From Mycobacterium sp. 1164966.3 (GTDB lineage Bacteria > Actinomycetota > Actinomycetes > Mycobacteriales > Mycobacteriaceae): a stretch of DNA of 64,000 nucleotides. The notes beneath the pieces were generated by a model. The model was not told where the DNA came from. It worked only from the letters and a program-made list of their open reading frames with translations, and made no database searches. The position numbers and the translations under genes were made by a program. This document shows, in pieces, positions 25,980 to 33,875 of the stretch. The stretch is from the NCBI RefSeq assembly GCF_001665395.1, contig NZ_LZSG01000056.1, positions 1-64,000 on the forward strand, given 5' to 3'. Positions within the stretch are counted from its first letter, which is position 1, and each line of letters starts with the position of its first letter.

Positions 25980-26198
25980 TCAGCCGGCCAGCGCGACCGA
26001 TTCGGCGGCGCATCCGCAGCCGACCGCATCACAGTCGACGACGAACGCGTGCGGCAACAGCTCGGGACTCACACACCCCGGCTCGGTGCACTCCGAGCGG
26101 CCCAGTAAGCGGCCCACAGAATGACGAATGATGGTGCCGTGGCAATGGTCCAAGCCCGCCCGGCACTCGCGGCAGCCCATGCTCATACGAGCGTTCAT
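25980..26198 (-). CDS. Small cysteine-rich protein, possible metal binder
   Basis: About 72 residues with nine Cys and several His in pairs (CRECRAGLDHCHG, SECTEPGC, DCDAVGCGC). The pattern suggests zinc or iron-sulfur binding, or a redox role. It ends one base from the stop of the convergent phosphatase gene. The start is uncertain: ATG 26198, ATG 26186 or TTG 26216 are all in frame and none has a good ribosome binding site. It lies 108 bases downstream of the metallopeptidase gene on the same strand. No family named. Confidence 0.65.
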   Translation of the reverse strand: MNARMSMGCRECRAGLDHCHGTIIRHSVGRLLGRSECTEPGCVSPELLPHAFVVDCDAVGCGCAAESVALAG

Positions 26199-26306
26199 AG
26201 CACCGGCGGCGGACAAATCCGTGCTGCCGCGCCGGATGATCCCGCACGTCTGCCGTACTCCGATAGTGCATCAACCACACACGCGGCGGCAGAATGCCTC
26301 CGCCGG

Positions 26307-26657
26307 TTAACCCCAGCCCAACTCGTCCAGCCGGTCGTCGTCGATGCCGAAGTGGTGGGCGATTTCATGGATCACCGTGACCGCGACCTGTTCGACGACC
26401 TCGTCTTCGCAGGAACAGACGTCTAGCAGCGCCTCGCGATAGATGGTGATGGCGTCCGGCAGCGCTCCGGCGTAGTCGGAGTTGCGCTCGGTCAACGCCA
26501 CCCCTTCGTACAGCCCAAGCAGGTCGTGCTCTTCCGGATGGCGGTCGGCGACCAGGACCACGACGTTGTCCATCGAGTCGGTCAACTCGGGCGGAATCAG
26601 GTCGAGTGCGTCGGAAACCAGCTCGTCGAACCGTTGCGGGTCCATCCGCACGGCCAT
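26307..26657 (-). CDS. Minimal zincin metallopeptidase-family protein
   Basis: 116 residues, orthologue of Rv3836. The HEXXH motif HEIAHH (97-102) with a downstream Asp is the minimal zinc site of this small family of cytoplasmic proteins. Proteolytic activity has not been shown that I know of. It starts 4 bases after the stop of the upstream membrane protein, so the two are co-transcribed. Confidence 0.85.
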   Translation of the reverse strand: MAVRMDPQRFDELVSDALDLIPPELTDSMDNVVVLVADRHPEEHDLLGLYEGVALTERNSDYAGALPDAITIYREALLDVCSCEDEVVEQVAVTVIHEIAHHFGIDDDRLDELGWG

Positions 26658-26661
26658 GCCG

Positions 26662-28038
26662 CTACCCCGGCGGAGGCTCGGCGGGCGCGGCCGGTGGCGG
26701 CGCTTCCGGCGCCGGCGCGGCTGGCGGTGGGCCGCCCTCGGGCGCGGGCGGGGCCGCCGGCGGCGGGTTGGCCTGAGATGGCGGCGGGTTGGCCTGAGAT
26801 GGCGGCGGGTTGGCCTGAGATGGCGGCGACGCCGGCTGTCCGGGCAGGTGCTGATTGCCGGGCGGGGTCGTCGGCGCCGGAGCGCTGGGCTGCTGGGAAG
26901 TTGGCGCCTGGGCCGGTATGGGCGGCAGCGTGAGCCGCTCCTCGGGAATGTCCGGCGGCGGCACCGGCGCCTGGCCGTTGATCAGCAGCGGTCCCTTGGC
27001 GCTGTTGAGCAGGGTCGCCCAGCCGCCGTTGCCCAGGGTCGCACCAACGCTGCAGGCGACGGCGCGGCTGCCCGCCGACCAGCTGGCCATCGACACGGTC
27101 GGATAGATCAGCGTGAGCGTGGTGGTGCGCAATTTGATCGGCGCGAGGTAGGCGTCGGTCATCTTGGTGCAGGTGTCTTTGATGAACCCGTCCTGGTCGG
27201 CCTCGGCGGGCAGCCCATTCGGGAACTTCTCGGCCAGGTTGACCGTGCCCGTGACCTCCATGGCGTGCGGTGCGGCACAGTCGACGGGAACGTCGATCGG
27301 CTGGTTGGTTGCCGAGTCGATGCCCAGGCAGGTTCCGGCGGGCCACACCTTGGACTGGTCGATGTCGGCGACCTTGCCCTTATAGGCGACCTGCTGGTTG
27401 TTGGCGCCGGGCAACTGCAGGCCGCACAGGATGCGGCGATCACCGGACTGGCGCCAGGCGCGGTCGCCGGACCACAGCAGGCTCACGGTGAACTTGCTGT
27501 TGGGATCGAACTTGGGTCCGAGGTAATTGCGCACCGCCGACTCGCACTGCTCCTGGGTGATCTGCTGGATGCGAGCGGGCGAGGGAGGAGCGGCGGTGGG
27601 TCCGTACTCCGAGCCCGGAAAGGTCCGCATGTCGACGGACTCGGCGACCTCGAACCGGTGCTCGTCTGCGCAGTTCACTATCGTCGCGGAATCCGGCGCG
27701 CCTTCCGGCCACATCAGGCAGTTGCCGCTGGTCGCGCGACCGAAGGCGGGGTTGGTCTTACCGCCGGTGCTGGGGACGGGGTTGTTGTCCATGTAACTGG
27801 TCAGCCGGCCGGAGCCGGTGGCGACCGATGGAAGGGCGGTGACCAGCCCGGCGATCATCAGGCCGCCGAGCGCGGTGAGAAGCAGTGCCCGCCTGGTGGC
27901 TACCGGCGCCAACGTGCGCGGCCAGTGAAACCCGCCCAGCGGCTGCTCGGCCTCTTCGGCGGGCGGCTCTGGTGCGGGCGGGCTGGCTTCGGGAACTTCG
28001 TCCCCGGGGTCCTCGGGCTTCTCCGACATCGGCTCCAT
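26662..28038 (-). CDS. Septum-formation-domain membrane protein (Rv3835)
   Basis: 458 residues from ATG 28038 (ATG 28029 also possible), orthologue of Rv3835. An acidic, Pro-rich cytoplasmic part (1-50), one transmembrane helix (about 58-80), then an extracytoplasmic region with two septum-formation-type repeats rich in conserved Cys and Trp (CLMWPEGAPD, CADEHRFEVAE, GTCLGIDSATNQP, DCAAPHAMEV). The C-terminal 100 residues are a Pro/Ala tail with three perfect PPPSQAN repeats. Likely a cell-division or wall-associated factor, by inference. The minimal metallopeptidase follows in the same operon. Confidence 0.82.
   Translation of the reverse strand: MEPMSEKPEDPGDEVPEASPPAPEPPAEEAEQPLGGFHWPRTLAPVATRRALLLTALGGLMIAGLVTALPSVATGSGRLTSYMDNNPVPSTGGKTNPAFGRATSGNCLMWPEGAPDSATIVNCADEHRFEVAESVDMRTFPGSEYGPTAAPPSPARIQQITQEQCESAVRNYLGPKFDPNSKFTVSLLWSGDRAWRQSGDRRILCGLQLPGANNQQVAYKGKVADIDQSKVWPAGTCLGIDSATNQPIDVPVDCAAPHAMEVTGTVNLAEKFPNGLPAEADQDGFIKDTCTKMTDAYLAPIKLRTTTLTLIYPTVSMASWSAGSRAVACSVGATLGNGGWATLLNSAKGPLLINGQAPVPPPDIPEERLTLPPIPAQAPTSQQPSAPAPTTPPGNQHLPGQPASPPSQANPPPSQANPPPSQANPPPAAPPAPEGGPPPAAPAPEAPPPAAPAEPPPG
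26761..26823. repeat. Three perfect 21-base tandem repeats in Rv3835
   Basis: Three identical consecutive 21-mers starting CGGCGGGTTGGCCTGAG encode three PPPSQAN units in the C-terminal tail. Perfect copies suggest recent slippage, so the copy number may differ between strains. Confidence 0.9.
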
Positions 28039-28126
28039 TCTGACAGGGGGCGTCAAAACGCGTTACCCCTGTTGCAGATGTGATGCATTAACGGGCGTCC
28101 GGAGCGCCAACAGTAATCTTGTCGCG

Positions 28127-29383
28127 GTGATCGACCTGAAGTTGCTCCGGGAAGACCCCGACGCGGTTCGTCGTTCCCAGCTCAGCCGTGGAGAAGACCC
28201 GGCGTTGGTGGATGCGCTGCTCGCGGCCGACTCCAACCGCCGGGCAGCGATATCGGCCGCCGACGCCCTGCGTGGCGAACAGAAAGCTGCCAGTAAGAGC
28301 GTCGGCGCGGCGTCGGCCGATGAGCGCCCCGCGCTGCTGCAACGCGCCAAGGAACTCGCCGGGCAGGTCAAGGCCGCAGAAGCCGCGCAGGCCGAAGCCG
28401 AGGAGGCGTTCACCGCGGCGCACATGGCCATCTCGAACGTCATCCTGGACGGGGTGCCTGCCGGCGGGGAGGACGACTTCGCGGTCCTCGACATCGTTGG
28501 CGAACCGCCGCAATTGCGCGACCCGAAGGATCATTTGGAGCTCGGCGAATCGCTGGGCCTCATCGACATGCAGCGTGGCGCGAAGGTGTCCGGCTCGCGG
28601 TTCTACTTTCTGACCGGCCGCGGCGCGCTGCTGCAGCTGGGCTTGTTGCAGCTGGCGCTGCAGCTGGCCGTCGAGAACGGCTTCGTCCCGATGATCCCGC
28701 CGGTGCTGGTGCGTCCTGAGGTGATGTCCGGCACCGGATTCCTGGGCGCACACGCCGAGGAGGTGTACCGGGTGGAAGCCGACGACCTCTATCTGGTGGG
28801 CACCTCCGAGGTGCCGCTGGCCGGCTATCACTCCGACGAAATCCTCGACCTCTCCGCCGGACCGCTGCGGTACGCCGGGTGGTCGTCCTGTTTCCGGCGC
28901 GAGGCCGGCAGCTACGGCAAGGACACTCGCGGGATCATCCGGGTGCACCAGTTCGACAAGGTGGAGGGGTTCGTCTACTGCGAGCCGGCCCACGCTGAAT
29001 CCGAACACCAACACCTGCTGGGCTGGCAGCGCGAGATGCTGGCACGCATCGAGGTGCCGTATCGGGTAATCGACATCGCCGCAGGCGATCTCGGCTCGTC
29101 GGCCGCTCGCAAGTTCGACTGCGAGGCGTGGGTTCCGACTCAGGGAACCTATCGCGAACTGACGTCGACGTCGAACTGCACCACGTTTCAAGCGCGCCGC
29201 TTGGCGACCCGTTACCGCGATGCCAACGGCAAGCCGCAAACCGCGGCCACCCTCAACGGCACGCTGGGCACGACCCGGTGGTTGGTGTCGATCCTGGAGA
29301 ACCACCAGCAGCCCGACGGCAGCGTCCGGGTGCCCGCGGCGCTGGTGCCGTTCGTCGGTACTGAGTTGCTGGAGCCGGCCTAG
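28127..29383 (+). CDS. serS: Seryl-tRNA synthetase
   Basis: 418 residues, orthologue of Rv3834c (419). The N-terminal coiled-coil arm (about 30-105) that grips tRNA-Ser is followed by the class II core. Motif 2 (CFRREAGSYGKDTRGIIRVHQ) and motif 3 (NGTLGTTRWLVSILENHQ) are clear, as is the serine-binding TSEVPLAGYH. Start is GTG at 28127. The gene stands alone and is divergent from Rv3835. Confidence 0.97.
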   Translation: MIDLKLLREDPDAVRRSQLSRGEDPALVDALLAADSNRRAAISAADALRGEQKAASKSVGAASADERPALLQRAKELAGQVKAAEAAQAEAEEAFTAAHMAISNVILDGVPAGGEDDFAVLDIVGEPPQLRDPKDHLELGESLGLIDMQRGAKVSGSRFYFLTGRGALLQLGLLQLALQLAVENGFVPMIPPVLVRPEVMSGTGFLGAHAEEVYRVEADDLYLVGTSEVPLAGYHSDEILDLSAGPLRYAGWSSCFRREAGSYGKDTRGIIRVHQFDKVEGFVYCEPAHAESEHQHLLGWQREMLARIEVPYRVIDIAAGDLGSSAARKFDCEAWVPTQGTYRELTSTSNCTTFQARRLATRYRDANGKPQTAATLNGTLGTTRWLVSILENHQQPDGSVRVPAALVPFVGTELLEPA

Positions 29384-29491
29384 CCGGGACCGCACCAGTC
29401 GCATCAGTCCCTCTGCAATGTGATAGCACGGGCGCTATACGGCCTGCCTTCTGGTATCGGAGTGACACGTGTGACGAGGGCGGCAGAATCG

Positions 29492-30073
29492 TCAGTCGAC
29501 TGACCTCCCGAGATACGCCATCAATCGGGTAGTCGGCGAGCAGTCCGTCGGCGCGCGTTGGGCCGGTCCGAAGCCGCCCGGGCGACGCAGCACAGCTTCC
29601 GGTACCGACTCCACAAGCCCTTGGGAGAGGGCAAGCAGATCCTCGGGCAGCTCGACCGACCGGCCTTGCGAGCGATGAATGTCCCAGCTGTGTAAGGCCA
29701 AATCCGCAACTGGGTACATCAGCGCTCGTCGCAGCGGCACCTCGCCCTCCGGAGAGGTCCGCATCGCGTCCAGGTCGGCTGTGGGCAGAGCATCCCGGAG
29801 CTTCGCCGCAAGCTCACGCAGGCGTCCCACCGGGTCAGCGCAAATCCAGTCGGCAGGCTGGGATGGGCCATCCCAGAGGTTTCCGTCTTCGACGAGCATG
29901 ACGATCTTCGTTGCACTGCCGGTTGCATGGCCGACCAGGTCGCGCAGGCTCCACTCAGCTAGGTTCGACGGGTCGTCCCAGCTTCCCTGCGGAATCTGAC
30001 TCGTCGCGTCGATCAGCAGGTCAATCGCGTCGACGGCCATCAAGTCGATCTGTGTAGTCATGCCGTTGTTCAT
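29492..30073 (-). CDS. TIGR03086/maleylpyruvate-isomerase-N-like metal-binding protein
   Basis: 193 residues of the DinB/mycothiol-dependent maleylpyruvate isomerase superfamily (four-helix bundle). Likely metal ligands are His in LRDLVGHATGSATK and His in ADLALHSWDIHRSQGR, the usual spacing in TIGR03086 proteins. Enzymes of this fold may use mycothiol, but no substrate can be inferred. Two in-frame ATGs (30073, 30061) are possible. It is convergent with serS and 43 bases downstream of the toxin gene. Confidence 0.75.
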   Translation of the reverse strand: MNNGMTTQIDLMAVDAIDLLIDATSQIPQGSWDDPSNLAEWSLRDLVGHATGSATKIVMLVEDGNLWDGPSQPADWICADPVGRLRELAAKLRDALPTADLDAMRTSPEGEVPLRRALMYPVADLALHSWDIHRSQGRSVELPEDLLALSQGLVESVPEAVLRRPGGFGPAQRAPTDCSPTTRLMAYLGRSVD

Positions 30074-30116
30074 GACCGAATCGTAGGGACCGGGTGTGAC
30101 ACCGCAGATAGGACTT

Positions 30117-30425
30117 TCAGCAGCCGGTGGCTGATCGAAGTGTTTGACAGGCCTGATGCATCCGCGCCGGAGACAAGCGAGTGATTTGGCGTCGGAGGGC
30201 GGCGCGCGGCAACGTATGAATGTTGTCGAAATTGACGACGCAATCGCTTGGCACGCGGTCGTCGGCAGCGGTCAGTTCCAGCTCGGATACCAATCCCCTG
30301 CGAGTGCGGGTCAATGCTGCTACGACGACCGCGCCGATCCGGTCAGCAACCGGGTCTCTCGTGAGGATGAGCACTGGCCGGTCACCGCCGGGGGTCGCGG
30401 CGAACCACAGTTCACCGCGCCGCAT
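30117..30425 (-). CDS. MazF/PemK-type endoribonuclease toxin
   Basis: 102 residues beginning MRRGELWFAATPGG, with the SH3-like fold pattern of MazF: RPVLILTRD, VVVAALTRTRRGL, ELELTAADDRVPSDCVVNFDNIHTLPR. The Arg of the first and the Ser/Thr of later segments are the usual RNase residues. MazF toxins cleave RNA at short motifs and stop growth. The start overlaps the antitoxin gene by 14 bases. I cannot match it to a specific numbered M. tuberculosis MazF. Confidence 0.85.
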   Translation of the reverse strand: MRRGELWFAATPGGDRPVLILTRDPVADRIGAVVVAALTRTRRGLVSELELTAADDRVPSDCVVNFDNIHTLPRAALRRQITRLSPARMHQACQTLRSATGC

Positions 30426-30663
30426 CGGCCCAGTCGGCCCAATCCTCGGCGGGCCCCCACTCGGCGATCTCGGCCAGGGCCTGCTCATCGTCCGTCATCG
30501 GTTGCTCGGCATACGCGCGCACATCTTGGTCTGCCGTCAGCTCCGCCAGGTGCCGGTGCAATGCCTCGCGGAGCAGCTCAGACCGGTCGATGTGAAGCCG
30601 ACGCGCCCACTGCTCGACTGCGGCTGCATCCCTGTCGTCGACACGAAAGCTAAGCATTGTCAT
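30412..30663 (-). CDS. Ribbon-helix-helix antitoxin
   Basis: 83 residues. The N-terminus is a classic RHH DNA-binding domain (LSFRVDDRDAAAVEQWARRL then DRSELLREALHRHLAEL, 4-42). The acidic C-terminus (DDEQALAEIAEWGPAEDWADW) should wrap around the toxin. Promoter-proximal antitoxin and overlapping toxin is the normal arrangement, with the complex repressing its own promoter upstream of 30663. Confidence 0.85.
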   Translation of the reverse strand: MTMLSFRVDDRDAAAVEQWARRLHIDRSELLREALHRHLAELTADQDVRAYAEQPMTDDEQALAEIAEWGPAEDWADWADAAR

Positions 30664-30741
30664 ACACCAATTCTAGACCGTATGACACCGCGCTGATTGC
30701 GCTCTGCGGTTCTGTCGAAAGTACGCGCGGTGGCCTGCAGC

Positions 30742-31233
30742 CTAGGCGTTTACTGTCGGCGCCGGCACAGCTCCGGCTTTCTCGTGACGGCGCTGTCGTT
30801 CCATGGTGGCGAAGTAGAACGCAAACGGGAACGCGAAGCTGGTGAAGAAGCTGGACGCGAAGAACAGCCACGGTCGCCGGATGCCGCGCCGAAGTCCGTC
30901 GACGATCGTAAACGCAGGCATCAGAATGACATTCGCGATGATGTAGTCCTGGTTGCCCGAACCACACGCCGGGTTGGCGAACTGCTCGCGCAGGAAAGTG
31001 GGATAGCTGGCCGGCCCCGAGATCAGATTTCCCTGGCCGTGCGCGTCGAGCACGAAGTGGACGTTGAACCAGTACCCCAACGCGATCGAGGCGATGCCGG
31101 CGGCGTAGTACACGCATTCCAGCGGCGACAACCACGGCCCGCCTTGGGGTTTCGCGTAGATCTGCCGATTCGATGCGATGATCCCGCCGAGGCAGGCGAG
31201 CCCGAGCAAGAAGTGGATGACGATCGAAACCAT
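30742..31233 (-). CDS. DUF2834-like integral membrane protein
   Basis: 163 residues from ATG 31233 with four to five membrane helices (about 2-20, 37-58, 96-115, 126-147). The frame is open to 31305 but that would overlap the operator. Conserved-looking loop SGNQDYIIANVILMPAFTIVDG fits DUF2834-type proteins. It is divergent from the TetR gene, separated by a perfect palindrome, so it is a likely target of that regulator. Probably syntenic with Rv3831. Confidence 0.72.
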   Translation of the reverse strand: MVSIVIHFLLGLACLGGIIASNRQIYAKPQGGPWLSPLECVYYAAGIASIALGYWFNVHFVLDAHGQGNLISGPASYPTFLREQFANPACGSGNQDYIIANVILMPAFTIVDGLRRGIRRPWLFFASSFFTSFAFPFAFYFATMERQRRHEKAGAVPAPTVNA

Positions 31234-31256
31234 GGGCGCAGTCTCGCCCCACAGCC

Positions 31257-31280
31257 AAAGTTTTGTCAATATTGACAGAA
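31257..31280. promoter_or_regulatory. TetR operator, site 1
   Basis: AAAGTTTTGTCAATATTGACAG contains the perfect 14-base palindrome TGTCAATATTGACA (31264-31277). It lies between the divergent DUF2834 and TetR genes, 24 bases from one start and 27 from the other. The same sequence family appears again at 31930-31949. Confidence 0.7.
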
Positions 31281-31303
31281 CAATCTGGAGGTACCTTACT
31301 GCC

Positions 31304-31936
31304 ATGGTCCGGCCGGCTCAGACGGCGCGCAGCGAGCGCACCCGGGAGGCGCTGCGTCAGGCAGCGGTGGTGCGATTCCTGGCACAGGGTGTCGAGAACA
31401 CCTCCGCCGAGCAGATCTCGGCGGACGCCGGCGTCTCGCTGCGCACCTTTTATCGGCACTTCCGTTCCAAGCACGATCTGTTGTTTGCCGACTACACCGG
31501 GCTGAACTGGTTTCGCGCGGCGCTGGAGGCCCGGCCTGCCGACGAGCCGGTGATCGAGTCGGTGCAGTCAGCCATCTTCGCCTTTCCGTATGACGTTGAA
31601 GCCGTTACGAAAATCGCCGCTCTACGCGGCGCTGAGATCGACCAGGACCGGCTGACCCGGCATATTCGCGATGTGCAGGCCGACCTCGCCGATGCCATTC
31701 AGGCGCAGCTGCATCGGCGTAGCTGCACAGTTGACCGCAAGCCCGACGCCGAGCTCCGCATGGTGGTGATCGCGCGTTGCATCGCGGCCGCGATCTTCGG
31801 AGCCATGGAGGCCTGGATGGTCGGCAACGACCGGTCGCTCGGTGAGTTGGCCCGGATGAGCCACGTGGCGTTGGAATCGCTGCGGGCCGGCATCCCGGAC
31901 ACGTGGGCCACCTGGACGGGACCAGTTTCGTCATAA
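31304..31936 (+). CDS. TetR-family transcriptional regulator (Rv3830c family)
   Basis: 210 residues, orthologue by position and length of Rv3830c. N-terminal helix-turn-helix (FLAQGVENTSAEQISADAGV then SLRTFYRHFRSKHDLLFADY, about 27-65); C-terminal ligand and dimerisation domain. The ATG at 31304 is preceded by CTGGAGG. It most likely binds the palindrome just upstream and the near copy just downstream, thereby controlling itself, the divergent membrane protein and the FAD oxidoreductase. Confidence 0.88.
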   Translation: MVRPAQTARSERTREALRQAAVVRFLAQGVENTSAEQISADAGVSLRTFYRHFRSKHDLLFADYTGLNWFRAALEARPADEPVIESVQSAIFAFPYDVEAVTKIAALRGAEIDQDRLTRHIRDVQADLADAIQAQLHRRSCTVDRKPDAELRMVVIARCIAAAIFGAMEAWMVGNDRSLGELARMSHVALESLRAGIPDTWATWTGPVSS

Positions 31937-31949
31937 TTGACAAAACTTT
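31930..31949. promoter_or_regulatory. TetR operator, site 2
   Basis: GTCATAATTGACAAAACTTT. Its reverse complement shares AAAGTTTTGTCAAT and the following TGAC with site 1. It overlaps the TetR stop codon and lies 35 bases before the oxidoreductase start, where a promoter would be. Confidence 0.62.
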
Positions 31950-31983
31950 CGGTCCGTGCCAGCCTCCATCCGGGAGGTGAAGC

Positions 31984-33546
31984 ATGCCTGAATACGACGC
32001 AATAGTCATCGGCGCGGGGCACAACGGGCTGACCGCGGCGGTGCTGCTGCAGCAGGCCGGGCTGCGGACGCTGTGCCTGGACTCCAAGCTCTACGCCGGG
32101 GGGATGGCCTCCACGGTTGAGCTGTTTGACGGGTACAAGTTCGAGATCGCCGGCTCGGTGCAGTTCCCGACATCGGCGGTCGTCATCGAGGCGCTGGGGC
32201 TGGACACGCTGCCGACGGTCGACTTGGAGGTGATGTCGGTAGCGCTGCGCGGCGTCGGTGACAATCCGCTGGTCCAATATACCGACCCGATGAGGATGTT
32301 CAGCCACCTCAACGAGGTGCACGGGGCGGACGCCGTCACCGGGATGGCGGGTCTGCTGGCCTGGAGCCAGGCGCCGACGCGGGCGCTGGGCCGGTTCGAG
32401 GCCGGTACTCTGCCCAAGACCCTCGACGAGATGTATGCCTGCGCCACAAACGAATTCGAGCGCTCGGCCATCGATGACATGCTGTTCGGCTCGGTCAGCG
32501 ACGTATTGGACCGCTATTTCCCGGACCGCGAGAAGCACGCCGCCATACGGGGTTCGATGACCGTGCTGGCCGTCAACACCATCTACCGCGGCCCGGGCAC
32601 CCCGGGCAGCGCGGCCGCGCTCGCGTTCGGCCTCGGCATTCCCGACGGCGACTTCGTGCAGATGAAGAAACTGCGCGGCGGCATCGGCGCGCTCACCGCG
32701 CATCTGTGCCGACGGCTGGAAAGCGACGGCGGGGAAGTCCGGTTGCGCACCAAGGCGACCGAAATTCTGGTCGCCGACGGCAAGGTCGACGGCGTGCGCA
32801 CCGAGGCGGGCGAGACCCTGACCGCTCCGATCGTCGTGTCCGGCATTGCGCCGGACATCACGCTGAACGAGTTGATCGACCCGTCGGCGCTGCCGGCCGA
32901 GGTTCGCGAGCGCTATTCGCGCATCGACCACCGCGGCAGCTACCTGCAGATGCACTTCGCCCTCGACGAAGCGCCGGAGTTCATCGCACCGTACGAGGCG
33001 CTCAACGACCCGTCCATGCAGGCGTCGATAGGCATCTTCTGTACCCCGGAAGAAGTCCAGCAGCAGTGGGAGGATTGCCGACGCGGCATCGTGCCGGCCG
33101 ATCCGACCCTTGTGCTGCAGATCCCCTCGGTGCACGACCCGGATCTGGCTCCCGCGGGCAAGCATGCCGCGTCGGCGTTCGGGATGTGGTTCCCGATCGA
33201 AGGCAATGCGGATTACGGGCAGGCGAAGGTGGAAATGGGCCAGCGGGTGATCGACAAAATCACCCGGCTGGCACCGAACTTCGAACGCAGCATCATCCGG
33301 CACACCACCTTTACCCCCAAACACATGGGGGTGATGTTCGGGGCGCCGGGTGGCGACTATTGCCACGGCCTGCTGCACCCCGACCAGATCGGGCAGAACC
33401 GACCCGGACCGAAAGGCTATATCGGACAGCCGATCCCGGTCGACGGGCTATACCTGGGCAGCGCCGGATGCCACGGCGGACCCGGAATCACCTTCATCCC
33501 CGGCTACAACGCCGCCCATCAGGCGCTCGCCGACCGCAGCCGCTAA
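31984..33546 (+). CDS. Phytoene-dehydrogenase-like FAD oxidoreductase
   Basis: 520 residues, orthologue of Rv3829c. FAD-binding GAGHNG (11-16 region) and the CrtI-type architecture with GGMAST, an oxidoreductase insert, and the C-terminal FAD motif GLYLGSAGCHGGPGITFIPG. Family members desaturate or isomerise carotenoids or retinoids, but many mycobacterial ones have no known substrate. Good ribosome binding site (GGGAGGTGA). Its 3' end overlaps the convergent Rv3819 gene by 4 bases. A TetR operator lies just upstream. Confidence 0.88.
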   Translation: MPEYDAIVIGAGHNGLTAAVLLQQAGLRTLCLDSKLYAGGMASTVELFDGYKFEIAGSVQFPTSAVVIEALGLDTLPTVDLEVMSVALRGVGDNPLVQYTDPMRMFSHLNEVHGADAVTGMAGLLAWSQAPTRALGRFEAGTLPKTLDEMYACATNEFERSAIDDMLFGSVSDVLDRYFPDREKHAAIRGSMTVLAVNTIYRGPGTPGSAAALAFGLGIPDGDFVQMKKLRGGIGALTAHLCRRLESDGGEVRLRTKATEILVADGKVDGVRTEAGETLTAPIVVSGIAPDITLNELIDPSALPAEVRERYSRIDHRGSYLQMHFALDEAPEFIAPYEALNDPSMQASIGIFCTPEEVQQQWEDCRRGIVPADPTLVLQIPSVHDPDLAPAGKHAASAFGMWFPIEGNADYGQAKVEMGQRVIDKITRLAPNFERSIIRHTTFTPKHMGVMFGAPGGDYCHGLLHPDQIGQNRPGPKGYIGQPIPVDGLYLGSAGCHGGPGITFIPGYNAAHQALADRSR

Positions 33547-33875
33547 CCGCGCTGACTCAGGAGCTCGTCGAGCAGCGCGGTGAACTCGTCCGGGCGTTCC
33601 GGTGTAAAGGCCGGACGCCACCGGCTGCCCGGCACGTCCAGGGTGATCAAGGTCGAACGCAACGGACGGTGTATGTCCAGCGGCAGCCAGCGACGGAAAT
33701 CCGAAGTGCCCCAGACGCGAAACCGTTGCATGAACAGGCCGAGCGATTCGGCTTTGTAGCCTCGGATCGCGTCCAGCGCGATAACCTTCGCCGTGCCGTC
33801 GGGAAAGTGGTAGCGGCGCAAGGTAACCGCTTCGCGATCCAGCTGGACCAGCCCGTCGTCGTAAATCTCAGTCAT
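33543..33875 (-). CDS. Conserved hypothetical protein (Rv3819 family)
   Basis: 110 residues, about the length of Rv3819 (111). The pattern of strands (DGLVQLDREAVTLRRYHFP, KVIALDAIRGYKAES, FRRWLPLDIHRPLRSTLITL) ending in a helix looks like a PH-like domain; this is a guess. Its ATG overlaps the stop of the MBL-Rieske gene (ATGA), so the pair is translationally coupled, and it is convergent with the FAD oxidoreductase. Confidence 0.78.
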   Translation of the reverse strand: MTEIYDDGLVQLDREAVTLRRYHFPDGTAKVIALDAIRGYKAESLGLFMQRFRVWGTSDFRRWLPLDIHRPLRSTLITLDVPGSRWRPAFTPERPDEFTALLDELLSQRG

